A stretch of 64,000 nt of DNA from Citrobacter europaeus (lineage in GTDB: Bacteria > Pseudomonadota > Gammaproteobacteria > Enterobacterales > Enterobacteriaceae). The translations under genes and the position numbers were made by a program. This document shows positions 16,839 to 25,709 of this stretch, piece after piece. Each line of letters starts with the position of its first letter. Position 1 is the stretch's first letter. The notes beneath the pieces are model-generated. The model was given only the letters and a program-made list of their open reading frames with translations. It was not told where the DNA came from and searched no databases. The DNA lies in contig CP083650.1 in assembly GCA_020099315.1 (NCBI GenBank), positions 4,154,001 through 4,218,000 on the forward strand, written 5' to 3'.

Positions 16839-19622
16839 TTAAACCACAACAGGAACTTCCGGCTCATCATAGATAATAAATGGCCAGTAAATTATTGGTT
16901 TTCCACGTTGTTGCTCTTTACCTGAAGATAATTGACGTAAGCTTTCTTGCAGTGAATTTCTGGTCTCATCAATAAATATATTGATTTTTTCCGGTGTACA
17001 ACTATCGATATCAATCGAACAATCATCACCAAACAAGCTATTCTCAATCCACGACTGTAAGGCATCACGTGAATAATATTCCGTCAGAATATATTCAGCG
17101 ACCATCAATAACAGGGCTACCTCCCAGGAAGCCAACAGCCCCACCCATTCGACGCCTAGCTTTGTGAATTGAGGCGCAGCTGCCCTCCCCAGCCATACGG
17201 CTAATTCCCCTTCAGGAGTCTTCCAGCCAAAGCGTTCAATCAGCACTGACATTAATTTCCCTTCCGCTTTAGCAATAATGGCAACATCGCTAAGGGTCTT
17301 GACTAAATATAATCCCGTAAATGCCCATTTTTTACTGGAATTCGGTAAACTAACTTTATTCAATAATGTGGCAAAATCTAATCCCAGCGAAATACCTGCA
17401 CTTATCAGCGAACATCCTGCACCAAACATTTTCATATAGTGGAGACTATTTTTATCTTTAAGAATGACCTCCATTGCAGGGGTTGCAATATCAATCATCC
17501 CGCTCGCCGTTGCCGATATTGCGCTGACTACCTTCGCGTAGTTAGCAGGTTCATTTTTAAAATTATCGAGTTGGTTATACAACTCAGTAACATTGAAAAA
17601 TAAAACAAAAATTCTAATACTTGTCACCGCATAACCAGAATGTCCCGCTGGCTGGCTTAGATAATCTGCATAAGATTTTTCAAGTGCGGCATATTTCTTA
17701 CCCGCCCCCCGGAGAAGATCAGCCCGAATTGCTCTTTGCGGGCTGTAAAAAACAGTGCCGGTAATGTAAGCCCTGCGTTCCGTGGCCCAGCCAAAATATT
17801 TACTGAACAATATTTTGGTTTCTAACTCTGACTTTCCAGCAGACAGCGAGAAAAGGGTTCGAACAATGAGGTCATTCATGGTGTTGAGAACAGGTCCAAT
17901 CCGTGATACGGAAAAAAACCTGGCCCCTACGGTTGCCATGTGCTGGTCCATTTGATACAGAACTCTTTTCGAGAATACGGCATTGCCAGCCAGAGGTTTT
18001 GAAATTTCACTCGTTGCTTTTTCAAAACCTTTAAATATTTTATTAAGTTTAGCGCCATTCTTCTCAAAAAAGTAGAGCACATCATTTTCAGAAACCGGCG
18101 CTATGCTACACTGACGCAAGCTAGCCAATAATGACTCCGCATCTGCCATGATCTCTGGATTATTATAAAAATGTGTTCTCCAGACAAGATTCTTTTCACT
18201 TGTCGTAGTATATGCGTCTATCCAGTCATCCAGCAATTTTACACCTGATGACGACTCACCAAGACCAGCCATCGCGAAGGCAGCTATTTCACGATAGTAC
18301 GCGTTATCAACAGGATCGTTAGAGAAAAAATCCTGTAGCATTGTTATAAATAAAGAAGTCTGTAACCATTCACAACGATAGCTAATCAGTTTAGCGAGCT
18401 GTTCATCAATTTTTTGTGTTAGATCAGCACAACATTTATTAAAAGACTCCCATTTATTCTGATTGATCATTCGGGCATATTTAGACCAATCATTAGCTAC
18501 CTGGCTTTTTTTATAAACTTCGTTTTGTTTTCCTTTTACCTGCTTTTCGAATTCTTCACGAGTTAGTATATCCTTCGAATCTGTACCTCTAGATTTCTCA
18601 TTCTGGACATACATATCATAAGAATAATCCATTGCAGGAGGGGAAATATATGTTTCCTGGGGTAATACAGAAAGTTGAGCTGCAACATTCTGTTCCGAGC
18701 TTTTGTTAACAATCTCCTTAACTCCGTTTATCAGACTCTGGGTGCAGAACTCCAGAGCGCGTTCTTCACCAAATATCTTCGCCATCGCCAGGACATCATT
18801 CGTCCATCCCGTCAGCTCATGCGTTATCCCTGTTGCATCATGCAGCGCCATCAGCAACGGCGTGACAGGGGAACCATCTGCCTTCACTCCCCGTTCCTTC
18901 ATCTGCCGGATTGTGTTTCCGGCCACTCCGCTCTTCCACGGATACAATGTCTCCTGCGGCCCTGGCTCTTTGACTATTGCATAGCGTTCACTCACACACT
19001 GGCTGACGCGGATTTTAGTCTGGGTGCCATACGGTAACAGCATTGCCGGACTCAGCTGGCTTCCCTGCGGCGCGATGTAATCCAGAACCCCTGCAAGATT
19101 GCCTGTCGTGGCTTCTGTCGTTTGCTCTGAAGTCTGTGGTGACGTCCAGTTTGATGCACTCAGGCGCTGCATTCTGCTCTGCCGTTGCCCGTCATCGCCC
19201 GCGTAACGCTCCATCGTTTTTTCCGTCCAGCGACACTGTGTGAATGCTATCCAGATATCATTCTCCAGCACTTCATATGGCAGCGTCAGAAAATCCTTTC
19301 CGCCATTACTGTAGGTTCCCTGCCGACAGTCAGGCTCTGATTTCTCCAGAACATTTTTCGCCGACAGTTGTTTCCATAAACTGCCGTCATCACACACCGA
19401 CCATGCTTCCCAGTCCGTCAGGTATGGATAGTAGATATAGATATAGCCCCTGCGCATCGCACGCAGCGCATAGTGATAATTTTCACTTTCTGCCGGATAA
19501 GACGACGCTCCTGGTTTTGCCCACGCCGGCAGCGCTTCCTGAATATATTCAGGAACCACCGCATAACGTACGGGCAGTAATGTCGGTCCCTGTGACATAC
19601 AGTCACATTTATGATTTTTCAT
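16839..19622 (-). CDS. VasX-like MIX-motif T6SS effector 2 (putative pore former)
   Basis: 927 residues from the ATG at 19622 (MKNHKCDCMSQG); the longer frame to 19721 comes from a fused immunity-gene fragment. The N-terminal region has a perfect MIX core, MRRGYIYIYY at residues 56-65 (pattern hRxGhhYhh), typical of T6SS effectors including VasX. Residues 1-301 are nearly identical to effector 1, the rest homologous but diverged. The C-terminal third holds several hydrophobic segments (for example VGLLASWEVALLLMVAEYIL), as expected of a colicin-like membrane-permeabilising toxin. It ends with a charged tail and DEPEVPVVV. The reading frame is intact. Confidence 0.78.
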   Translation of the reverse strand: MKNHKCDCMSQGPTLLPVRYAVVPEYIQEALPAWAKPGASSYPAESENYHYALRAMRRGYIYIYYPYLTDWEAWSVCDDGSLWKQLSAKNVLEKSEPDCRQGTYSNGGKDFLTLPYEVLENDIWIAFTQCRWTEKTMERYAGDDGQRQSRMQRLSASNWTSPQTSEQTTEATTGNLAGVLDYIAPQGSQLSPAMLLPYGTQTKIRVSQCVSERYAIVKEPGPQETLYPWKSGVAGNTIRQMKERGVKADGSPVTPLLMALHDATGITHELTGWTNDVLAMAKIFGEERALEFCTQSLINGVKEIVNKSSEQNVAAQLSVLPQETYISPPAMDYSYDMYVQNEKSRGTDSKDILTREEFEKQVKGKQNEVYKKSQVANDWSKYARMINQNKWESFNKCCADLTQKIDEQLAKLISYRCEWLQTSLFITMLQDFFSNDPVDNAYYREIAAFAMAGLGESSSGVKLLDDWIDAYTTTSEKNLVWRTHFYNNPEIMADAESLLASLRQCSIAPVSENDVLYFFEKNGAKLNKIFKGFEKATSEISKPLAGNAVFSKRVLYQMDQHMATVGARFFSVSRIGPVLNTMNDLIVRTLFSLSAGKSELETKILFSKYFGWATERRAYITGTVFYSPQRAIRADLLRGAGKKYAALEKSYADYLSQPAGHSGYAVTSIRIFVLFFNVTELYNQLDNFKNEPANYAKVVSAISATASGMIDIATPAMEVILKDKNSLHYMKMFGAGCSLISAGISLGLDFATLLNKVSLPNSSKKWAFTGLYLVKTLSDVAIIAKAEGKLMSVLIERFGWKTPEGELAVWLGRAAAPQFTKLGVEWVGLLASWEVALLLMVAEYILTEYYSRDALQSWIENSLFGDDCSIDIDSCTPEKINIFIDETRNSLQESLRQLSSGKEQQRGKPIIYWPFIIYDEPEVPVVV
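18730..19622 (-). repeat. 893-base near-identical repeat, copy A (effector 2 N-terminal coding part)
   Basis: Matches 23797-24689 base for base except for scattered substitutions (for example at the codons for residues 13, 188, 210 and 221). It runs from the start codon to an abrupt boundary at ATCAGACTCTGGG, after which the two effector genes diverge strongly. The offset between copies is 5067 bases. Confidence 0.88.
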
Positions 19623-19764
19623 TTCTGGCCTCAATATTGCGCAGAATTTCCTGCGTTCGCGCCAGCTCACTTTTTTGCTGCAGATAGTTATGAAGCGGAT
19701 ATTTTTTATTGCTGCCTTCAAGGCTTCTTCGCAACCCGTCCGAAAATTTCAGTTCTTTTTTCAT
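19609..19764 (-). pseudogene. Truncated immunity-gene fragment fused to effector 2
   Basis: The first 50 codons of the immunity gene at 19803-20834 are repeated here (MKKELKFSDG ... IEARNEK), then the frame runs into effector 2 sequence and stops at once, giving a 51-codon orphan. The junction lies at TTTTTCAT (plus strand, 19615-19622), 8 bases shared by the effector start and the immunity gene interior. The effector ATG sits inside this fragment. The fragment is probably non-functional but may provide a leader and translational coupling for effector 2. Confidence 0.82.
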
Positions 19765-19816
19765 ACGTTATCCATGCCGTTAAGAACCATTCAACATCCG
19801 TATTAATAATAAAAAA
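19615..19816 (-). repeat. 202-base repeat, copy A (immunity 5' end plus spacer)
   Basis: Nearly identical to 20685-20886 (two substitutions seen by eye). It spans the immunity 5' coding end, its 38-base leader and the last bases of the next gene. The offset is 1070 bases, one immunity-gene unit, so it records tandem duplication. Confidence 0.87.
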
Positions 19817-20834
19817 TTCCTGCTCTTATTCCTGAATGATCAAAGGGGGTACCTTTGCGCAGAGGATTTGGCGGGATCCCCGTTCGCTTCCACTCTTTTT
19901 TTCGCCGTTTATGGCGCGTATCCAGGTTAATATCCGCCACGTTTTCCCAGCCCAGCAGGGTGAATATCTCCTCTGACAGCGTTTCTTCCGGTAACGGTTT
20001 ATGTTTGTAAATTGACCACGCCGCAGGAAGCAGACACATCACCAGCAGAAAAATTATTGCTTCAACTATAAATAAATAGAACATAGGATCATAAAATGAT
20101 GCTAAACCATCACCACATAGCAGCGCAGCGATGGAAATGGCAAAACATAAGTAACAAACCCGCAACGGGATACGCACTGCCGCCCGGCGCGCCTGGTTCT
20201 TTCCCCGGTAACACCCCGGCGTCATGCACAGGGACTGCTCCTCCGGCTTGTGGATGGCATACACCAGATACTCCTCGCCAACCGGGGCCGCCAGCAGTTC
20301 CACCTCCTCCCCTTCATAGCACCAGTGATACCCCAGCCAGCCGGAAAAACGCCTGCCGTTAATACGCCCGGTCAGATACCAGGCCCCGCACAGTGCCCTG
20401 TCATAGTCCTGCAGCAGGGCCGAGGCCGTCCCTCCCGAGCCGCTGGCCGCCCAGACCACCGCCGACGCCGCCATCTTCTTTTTATACCGGGCGTAGTAAG
20501 CGCTTCCTTCCGGATAGGACAGAACGTCGAAATACTGCACCACCCGCCGCTGCGTCAGTTTTTCAATGACGCCCCGAACCTTAATCAGCGGCGCCGGAGG
20601 CGGCAGCACCGGGTCCGGCGGGGCGTTTTTCAGCGCGTCCAGCAGTTCTTTCTCTTTCAGGCGAAAATGTGCCAGCCATTTTCCTTTTTCATTTCTGGCC
20701 TCAATATTGCGCAGAATTTCCTGCGTTCGCGCCAGCTCACTTTTTTGCTGCAGATAGTTATGAAGCGGATATTTTTTATTGCTGCCTTCAAGGCTTCTTC
20801 GTAACCCGTCCGAGAATTTCAGTTCTTTTTTCAT
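19803..20834 (-). CDS. Putative T6SS immunity protein 2 (membrane protein)
   Basis: 343 residues. A charged N-terminal helical region is followed by the motif DPVLPPPAPLIKVRGVI, a domain with GRRFSGWLG and GEEYLVYAI, two membrane helices at about 226-270 with a short loop, the conserved CLLPAAWSIYKHKPLPEE segment, and a basic C-terminus ending GIFYY. Compared with the 20873-21907 copy I count only three substitutions in the first 229 residues. The membrane hairpin (about 230-267) is different, and so are the last few residues. No cognate effector lies directly upstream, so it is either an orphan immunity protein or the partner of a lost toxin. Function is inferred from context. Confidence 0.65.
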   Translation of the reverse strand: MKKELKFSDGLRRSLEGSNKKYPLHNYLQQKSELARTQEILRNIEARNEKGKWLAHFRLKEKELLDALKNAPPDPVLPPPAPLIKVRGVIEKLTQRRVVQYFDVLSYPEGSAYYARYKKKMAASAVVWAASGSGGTASALLQDYDRALCGAWYLTGRINGRRFSGWLGYHWCYEGEEVELLAAPVGEEYLVYAIHKPEEQSLCMTPGCYRGKNQARRAAVRIPLRVCYLCFAISIAALLCGDGLASFYDPMFYLFIVEAIIFLLVMCLLPAAWSIYKHKPLPEETLSEEIFTLLGWENVADINLDTRHKRRKKEWKRTGIPPNPLRKGTPFDHSGIRAGIFYY

Positions 20835-20886
20835 ACGTTATCCATGCCGTTAAGAACCATTCAACATCCGTATTAATAATAAAAAA
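20685..20886 (-). repeat. 202-base repeat, copy B (immunity 5' end plus spacer)
   Basis: Partner of 19615-19816. It lies in the 5' end of immunity gene 2 and the 38-base spacer that separates it from immunity gene 1. Confidence 0.87.
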
Positions 20887-21907
20887 AACAATGTGTCCCC
20901 CCTGAATAATCAAAGGGGGTACCTTTACGCAGAGGGTTTGGCGGGTTCCCCGTTCGCTTCCACTCTTTTTTTCGCCGTTTATGGAGCGTATCCAGATTAA
21001 TATCCGCCACGTTTTCCCAGCCCAACAGGGTGAATATCTCCTCTGACAGCGTTTCTTCCGGTAACGGTTTATGTTTGTAAATTGACCACGCCGCAGGAAG
21101 CAGGCACAACCCCAATGACATAAAACAAAACACAGCCAGCATCATGTAAAATTCCGGATCAGAAAATGCCTCCCATCCATTATGAATATGTATAACTGCA
21201 GGAGTCACTACTGCCAGGCTCAGATAGCAAACCCGTAGCGGGATACGCACTGCCGCCCGGCGCGCCTGGTTCTTTCCCCGGTAACACCCCGGCGTCATGC
21301 ACAGGGACTGCTCCTCCGGCTTGTGGATGGCATACACCAGATACTCCTCGCCGACCGGGGCCGCCAGCAGCTCCACCTCCTCCCCTTCATAGCACCAGTG
21401 ACATCCCAGCCAGCCGGAAAAACGCCTGCCGTTAATGCGCCCGGTCAGATACCAGGCCCCGCACAACGGCCTGTCATAGTCCTGCAGCAGGGCTGAGGCC
21501 GTCCCTCCCGAGCCGCTGGCCGCCCAGACCACCGCCGATGCCGCCATCTTCTTTTTATACCGGGCGTAGTAGGCGCTTCCTTCCGGATAGGACAGAACGT
21601 CGAAATGCTGCACCACCCGCCGCTGCGTCAGTTTTTCAATGACGCCCCGAACCTTAATCAGCGGTGCCGGAGGCGGCAGCACCGGGTCCGGCGGGGCGTT
21701 TTTCAGCGCGTCCAGCAGTTCTTTCTCTTTCAGGCGAAAATGTGCCAGCCATTTTCCTTTTTCATTTCTGGCCTCAATATTGCGCAGAATTTCCTGCGTT
21801 CGCGCCAGCTCACTTTTTTGCTGCAGGTAGTTATGAAGCGGATATTTTTTATTGCTGCCTTCGAGGCTTCTTCGCAACCCGTCCGAGAATTTCAGTTCTT
21901 TTTTCAT
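20873..21907 (-). CDS. Putative T6SS immunity protein 1 (membrane protein)
   Basis: 344 residues, same plan as the protein at 19803-20834: charged N-terminus, proline-rich DPVLPPPAPLIKVRGVI at residues 74-90, GRRFSGWLG and GEEYLVYAI blocks, membrane hairpin near 225-270, basic tail ending CFFYY. It follows effector 1 after 76 bases, so by order it is the cognate immunity protein of effector 1. A two-helix inner-membrane protein is what one expects to block a pore-forming toxin. I know of no characterised member by sequence, so the role is inference. Confidence 0.68.
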   Translation of the reverse strand: MKKELKFSDGLRRSLEGSNKKYPLHNYLQQKSELARTQEILRNIEARNEKGKWLAHFRLKEKELLDALKNAPPDPVLPPPAPLIKVRGVIEKLTQRRVVQHFDVLSYPEGSAYYARYKKKMAASAVVWAASGSGGTASALLQDYDRPLCGAWYLTGRINGRRFSGWLGCHWCYEGEEVELLAAPVGEEYLVYAIHKPEEQSLCMTPGCYRGKNQARRAAVRIPLRVCYLSLAVVTPAVIHIHNGWEAFSDPEFYMMLAVFCFMSLGLCLLPAAWSIYKHKPLPEETLSEEIFTLLGWENVADINLDTLHKRRKKEWKRTGNPPNPLRKGTPFDYSGGTHCFFYY

Positions 21908-21983
21908 AATTTATTCTTACAATATGTGAATACGACCACGTTGATATTTCTTGAATAGCTTTATTGGAAAATACAATTCACTC

Positions 21984-24689
21984 TTATTTGCTGGAAGATT
22001 CTATTTTACGTAAACATTCCGTCAGTGATTTTCCGCATTTCACTATAAGTTCTGCTTTTTTTTCTTCAGAACAGCTATCAATATCTATCGAAAATTTTTC
22101 ACCAAACAGCGTGTTCTGCAACCAGATTTGAATTTCATCTTCAAAAAAGTACTCTTTCAGGGCATACTCTGCGACCACCAGAAGCAAAGCGAACTGCCAG
22201 GACGAGAGGGCACCAATCCACTCAATTCCCAGCGCATACACCGTAGGTATCGCTGCACGCCCCAGCCACACCTCCATACTACCGACAGCCGTACTCCAGC
22301 CAAATTTTGACATTAAAGCAGGCAAGACTTTGCCGCTGACTGAAATAATGGTTGTTATATCATTCAGTATTTTCCCAAAATATAACATTCCATATGACCA
22401 GCGTTTATTTACTGAATTTTCATCCTGCAAAAGATAGATGTCTGAAAAATCAGCCCCCAACGATGCAATAGCATTGAGCATCGCACAACTGGCACCTACC
22501 CATTTCAGTTTCGGAAATGATTTATCATCCTTTTTTATGACATCCATCATTTTACTGACAATATCAATCGCGCCTCCCGTGGTGGCAAATCCCGCAGCGA
22601 CCAGTTTGGCATAACTGGAAAAGTCATCACGTTTAAAATGATCTACCTGGTTATATAGCTCCGTCATATTAAAAAAAAGCACCAGAAAATTGATACTTGT
22701 CGCACGATAAGCATTTTTTTTCGCTCCCGTGATACTGAAGTCCGCAGTCGCCTTTTCCAGATCGGAAAACCGCACCTGAGCAACTTTTAAACGCCCTGAC
22801 ACTCTGTCTTTCTGAGGATTAATAAAGAGCATTTCGTTTATATAGTAACTACGCTCGGTCGCCCAGCCAAAATATTTACTCGAAAATGACTTTATCTCCG
22901 CTACTGTTTTACCTGCCGAAAGAGAACAGAGTGTTTTAACAACAAGATCGTTTATAGTGTCCAGTTTCGGTCCCACACCCGAAACGGAGAATAAACGGGA
23001 ACCCAGGGTTGCCATATGTTGATCAACTTGATACAGCACCCGCTTTGACCAGACTGCATCATTTCCAGGTGGCTCATCCAGCGCAGCTGTTGCTTTACTA
23101 AACCCTTCGAATAATTTAACCAGGTCGCCGGATTTTGACTCAAAAAATGCCAACAAACTTTGTTCTGTAATCGGCTGACTCACCCCTTTGCGCACACTGG
23201 CAAGCAAAGACTCGGCAACAGTCATTAATTCAGGTGCATTATAAAAATGAGTACGCCAGACGAGGTTGTTTTCATCAGTAGTAGAATAATCTTTTATCCA
23301 GTCATCCAGTAAACTCACACCAGATTTCGCCGCACCTAACCCAGACATTGCAAAAGCTGCTATCTCACGAAAATGCAAATTATCCTGTGGAAGGTCAGAA
23401 TAAAAGTCCTGCAGTGTACGAATAAAACCTGAAAATTTAAGCCATTGGCAGCGGAAACCAATTATTACTTCGAGTTGTTTATCGATTTTGTGCGTCAGGT
23501 CCTCACCACATTTAATAAACGAATCCAGACGCTCTTGCTTTATCTTTCTTTTATATCTGCGCAGGCTATTTGCCACCCGCGAACTTTTCAGGCTCTGCTC
23601 CTGTCTTTTCTTCGCCTGACGCTCGAATTCTTCCCGGCTTATAATATTCGTATTGCCTTTCCGCCCCTCGTTCCAGACATACATTCCATATGCGTAATCC
23701 ATATCACGAGATGTTGAAAGTGAGCCACCCATTGTCGCGAGCTGCTGTTCCACATTCTGCTCAGCACTCTTTTTTATAATATTCTCAACACCGTTAATCA
23801 GACTCTGGGTGCAGAACTCCAGGGCGCGTTCTTCACCAAATATCTTCGCCATCGCCAGGACATCATTCGTCCATCCCGTCAGCTCATGCGTTATCCCTGT
23901 TGCATCATGCAGCGCCATCAGCAACGGCGTGACAGGGGAACCATCTGCCTTCACTCCCCGTTCCTTCATCTGCCGGATTGTGTTTCCGGCCACTCCGCTC
24001 TTCCACGGATACAATGTCTCCTGCGGCGCTGGCTCTTTGACTATTGCATAGCGTTCACTCGCACACTGGCTGACGCGGATTTTAGTCTGGGTGCCATACG
24101 GTAACAGCATTGCCGGACTCAGCTGGTTTCCCTGCGGCGCGATGTAATCCAGAACCCCTGCAAGATTGCCTGTCGTGGCTTCTGTCGTTTGCTCTGAAGT
24201 CTGTGGTGACGTCCAGTTTGATGCACTCAGACGCTGCATTCTGCTCTGCCGTTGCCCGTCATCGCCCGCGTAACGCTCCATCGTTTTTTCCGTCCAGCGA
24301 CACTGTGTGAATGCTATCCAGATATCATTCTCCAGCACTTCATATGGCAGTGTCAGAAAATCCTTTCCGCCGTTACTGTAGGTTCCCTGCCTACAGTCAG
24401 GCTCTGATTTCTCCAGAACATTTTTCGCCGACAGTTGCTTCCATAAACTGCCGTCATCACACACCGACCATGCTTCCCAGTCCGTCAGGTATGGATAGTA
24501 GATATAGATATAGCCCCTGCGCATCGCACGCAGCGCATAGTGATAATTTTCACTTTCTGCCGGATAAGACGACGCTCCTGGTTTTGCCCACGCCGGCAGC
24601 GCTTCCTGAATATATTCAGGAACCACCGCATAACGTACGGGCAGTAATGCCGGTCCCTGTGACATACAGTCACATTTATGATTTTTCAT
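21984..24689 (-). CDS. VasX-like MIX-motif T6SS effector 1 (putative pore former)
   Basis: 901 residues. The MIX core MRRGYIYIYY is at residues 56-65 within a VasX-type N-terminal region. The middle part is mostly helical and charged, and the C-terminal third has hydrophobic segments such as YAKLVAAGFATTGGAIDIV and LSSWQFALLLVVAEYAL. This fits a toxin that inserts into the target inner membrane. It lies 38 bases after the DUF4123 adaptor gene and is followed by an immunity-type membrane protein, the classic adaptor-effector-immunity order behind vgrG. The start has a GGAG-like site (AACAGGG) before ATG. Confidence 0.8.
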   Translation of the reverse strand: MKNHKCDCMSQGPALLPVRYAVVPEYIQEALPAWAKPGASSYPAESENYHYALRAMRRGYIYIYYPYLTDWEAWSVCDDGSLWKQLSAKNVLEKSEPDCRQGTYSNGGKDFLTLPYEVLENDIWIAFTQCRWTEKTMERYAGDDGQRQSRMQRLSASNWTSPQTSEQTTEATTGNLAGVLDYIAPQGNQLSPAMLLPYGTQTKIRVSQCASERYAIVKEPAPQETLYPWKSGVAGNTIRQMKERGVKADGSPVTPLLMALHDATGITHELTGWTNDVLAMAKIFGEERALEFCTQSLINGVENIIKKSAEQNVEQQLATMGGSLSTSRDMDYAYGMYVWNEGRKGNTNIISREEFERQAKKRQEQSLKSSRVANSLRRYKRKIKQERLDSFIKCGEDLTHKIDKQLEVIIGFRCQWLKFSGFIRTLQDFYSDLPQDNLHFREIAAFAMSGLGAAKSGVSLLDDWIKDYSTTDENNLVWRTHFYNAPELMTVAESLLASVRKGVSQPITEQSLLAFFESKSGDLVKLFEGFSKATAALDEPPGNDAVWSKRVLYQVDQHMATLGSRLFSVSGVGPKLDTINDLVVKTLCSLSAGKTVAEIKSFSSKYFGWATERSYYINEMLFINPQKDRVSGRLKVAQVRFSDLEKATADFSITGAKKNAYRATSINFLVLFFNMTELYNQVDHFKRDDFSSYAKLVAAGFATTGGAIDIVSKMMDVIKKDDKSFPKLKWVGASCAMLNAIASLGADFSDIYLLQDENSVNKRWSYGMLYFGKILNDITTIISVSGKVLPALMSKFGWSTAVGSMEVWLGRAAIPTVYALGIEWIGALSSWQFALLLVVAEYALKEYFFEDEIQIWLQNTLFGEKFSIDIDSCSEEKKAELIVKCGKSLTECLRKIESSSK
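23797..24689 (-). repeat. 893-base near-identical repeat, copy B (effector 1 N-terminal coding part)
   Basis: Partner of 18730-19622. The repeat ends sharply at codon about 298, the point where the two effectors change to unrelated-looking DNA while remaining homologous as proteins. Confidence 0.88.
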
Positions 24690-24727
24690 CCCTGTTCTCC
24701 TGCATATTCGAACTGTAAATCGCTTAA

Positions 24728-25696
24728 TTAATGATCTGCGCGAATTTCATTCCATTGCTGTTCTGTGACATGGGATATGATTTGAGTAAAATTTCTCTTC
24801 TCACTTAGGCTGTTTATTTCAAGCAATTTTTTTATAAAACTATGATTATAAAACTCTGGAGCAATATTAATTGAACACTCGCCCCACTTAATAAGATCTT
24901 CTTCATCAGAAAAAGCGCACAACCCGGCTCTTTTAAGTGACTGCTGCAATAGTTTAAACACTGCTGATTCCGTGAAACGTTTACTGCTCAAATGCGCCAA
25001 GCGATAATTACAGATAATCCTATTTTTTATACCTATAAAATTCATATCATGCCAATTATCAGCACTCAGCGAGAGCGTATATGAAAGCCGAGGTTGATTG
25101 TCAGTCTGATTTATTTTATTAATAAACTGCCCATCGCCATCAATAAAACTCCACACTTCAACTGGTCCTAACAAACGTTGTTGTTGCCAATCATCCAGAA
25201 TAGATAATAGAGAGATCATAATTGCAGGGTCATAATACCGAAGCAAAACATCTTTACCATCACGTTGTTGGATAGCAACTTTTCCCAGGTAAGCAGCGAG
25301 ATTGATAATATCTTCTTCGCAAGTGAGCCAACCGCAAATCATCCTACCCTTACCCAGCAGTATCTCATTAGGTTCGATCTCTTTCAGGGCTTGCATAATA
25401 CTTTCATGTAGTATTTTACAATCTTCAGGTAAAGATAAATCCAGTGATACCAAACATGGCTCAAATTCTGAGGTTAGATAACGATTAGCAACTGGCACCC
25501 TCACAACCCCTCTATCTATTATTTGGTTGTAGAATGATGAATCTTGATTTCTTAATCTTATAATTGCAGCGTCAATCATTAATATACAATTTCTATTTAG
25601 CGTTCTGAAATGATTAAATATTTCCTCACCAATATCCCCCCCCTGATTTTGCATTGCCTGTAAAGAGTAATCATAAGTTATGAAAGATTCCTTCAT
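24728..25696 (-). CDS. DUF4123 T6SS effector adaptor (Tap/TEC)
   Basis: 322 residues with an N-terminal DUF4123 domain: a hydrophobic strand CILMIDAAII, the CGWLTCEEDIINLAAYL region and the characteristic LLRYYDPAIMISLL motif near residue 150. These adaptors bind a specific effector and load it on the VgrG tip. The place between vgrG (13 bases upstream) and a MIX effector (38 bases downstream) indicates that it serves effector 1, and perhaps effector 2, whose N-terminal region is nearly identical. Confidence 0.85.
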   Translation of the reverse strand: MKESFITYDYSLQAMQNQGGDIGEEIFNHFRTLNRNCILMIDAAIIRLRNQDSSFYNQIIDRGVVRVPVANRYLTSEFEPCLVSLDLSLPEDCKILHESIMQALKEIEPNEILLGKGRMICGWLTCEEDIINLAAYLGKVAIQQRDGKDVLLRYYDPAIMISLLSILDDWQQQRLLGPVEVWSFIDGDGQFINKINQTDNQPRLSYTLSLSADNWHDMNFIGIKNRIICNYRLAHLSSKRFTESAVFKLLQQSLKRAGLCAFSDEEDLIKWGECSINIAPEFYNHSFIKKLLEINSLSEKRNFTQIISHVTEQQWNEIRADH

Positions 25697-25709
25697 TATT
25701 GGCCCTCCA

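Noticed and set aside
19623..19721. N-terminal extension of 33 residues on effector 2
   Set aside because: It is the immunity-gene fragment read in another frame; effector 1 starts at the equivalent MKNHKCDC and that start is used.
19609..20886. Insertion-sequence origin for the duplicated immunity segments
   Set aside because: No transposase, terminal inverted repeats or target duplications; tandem homology and microhomology explain the structure.
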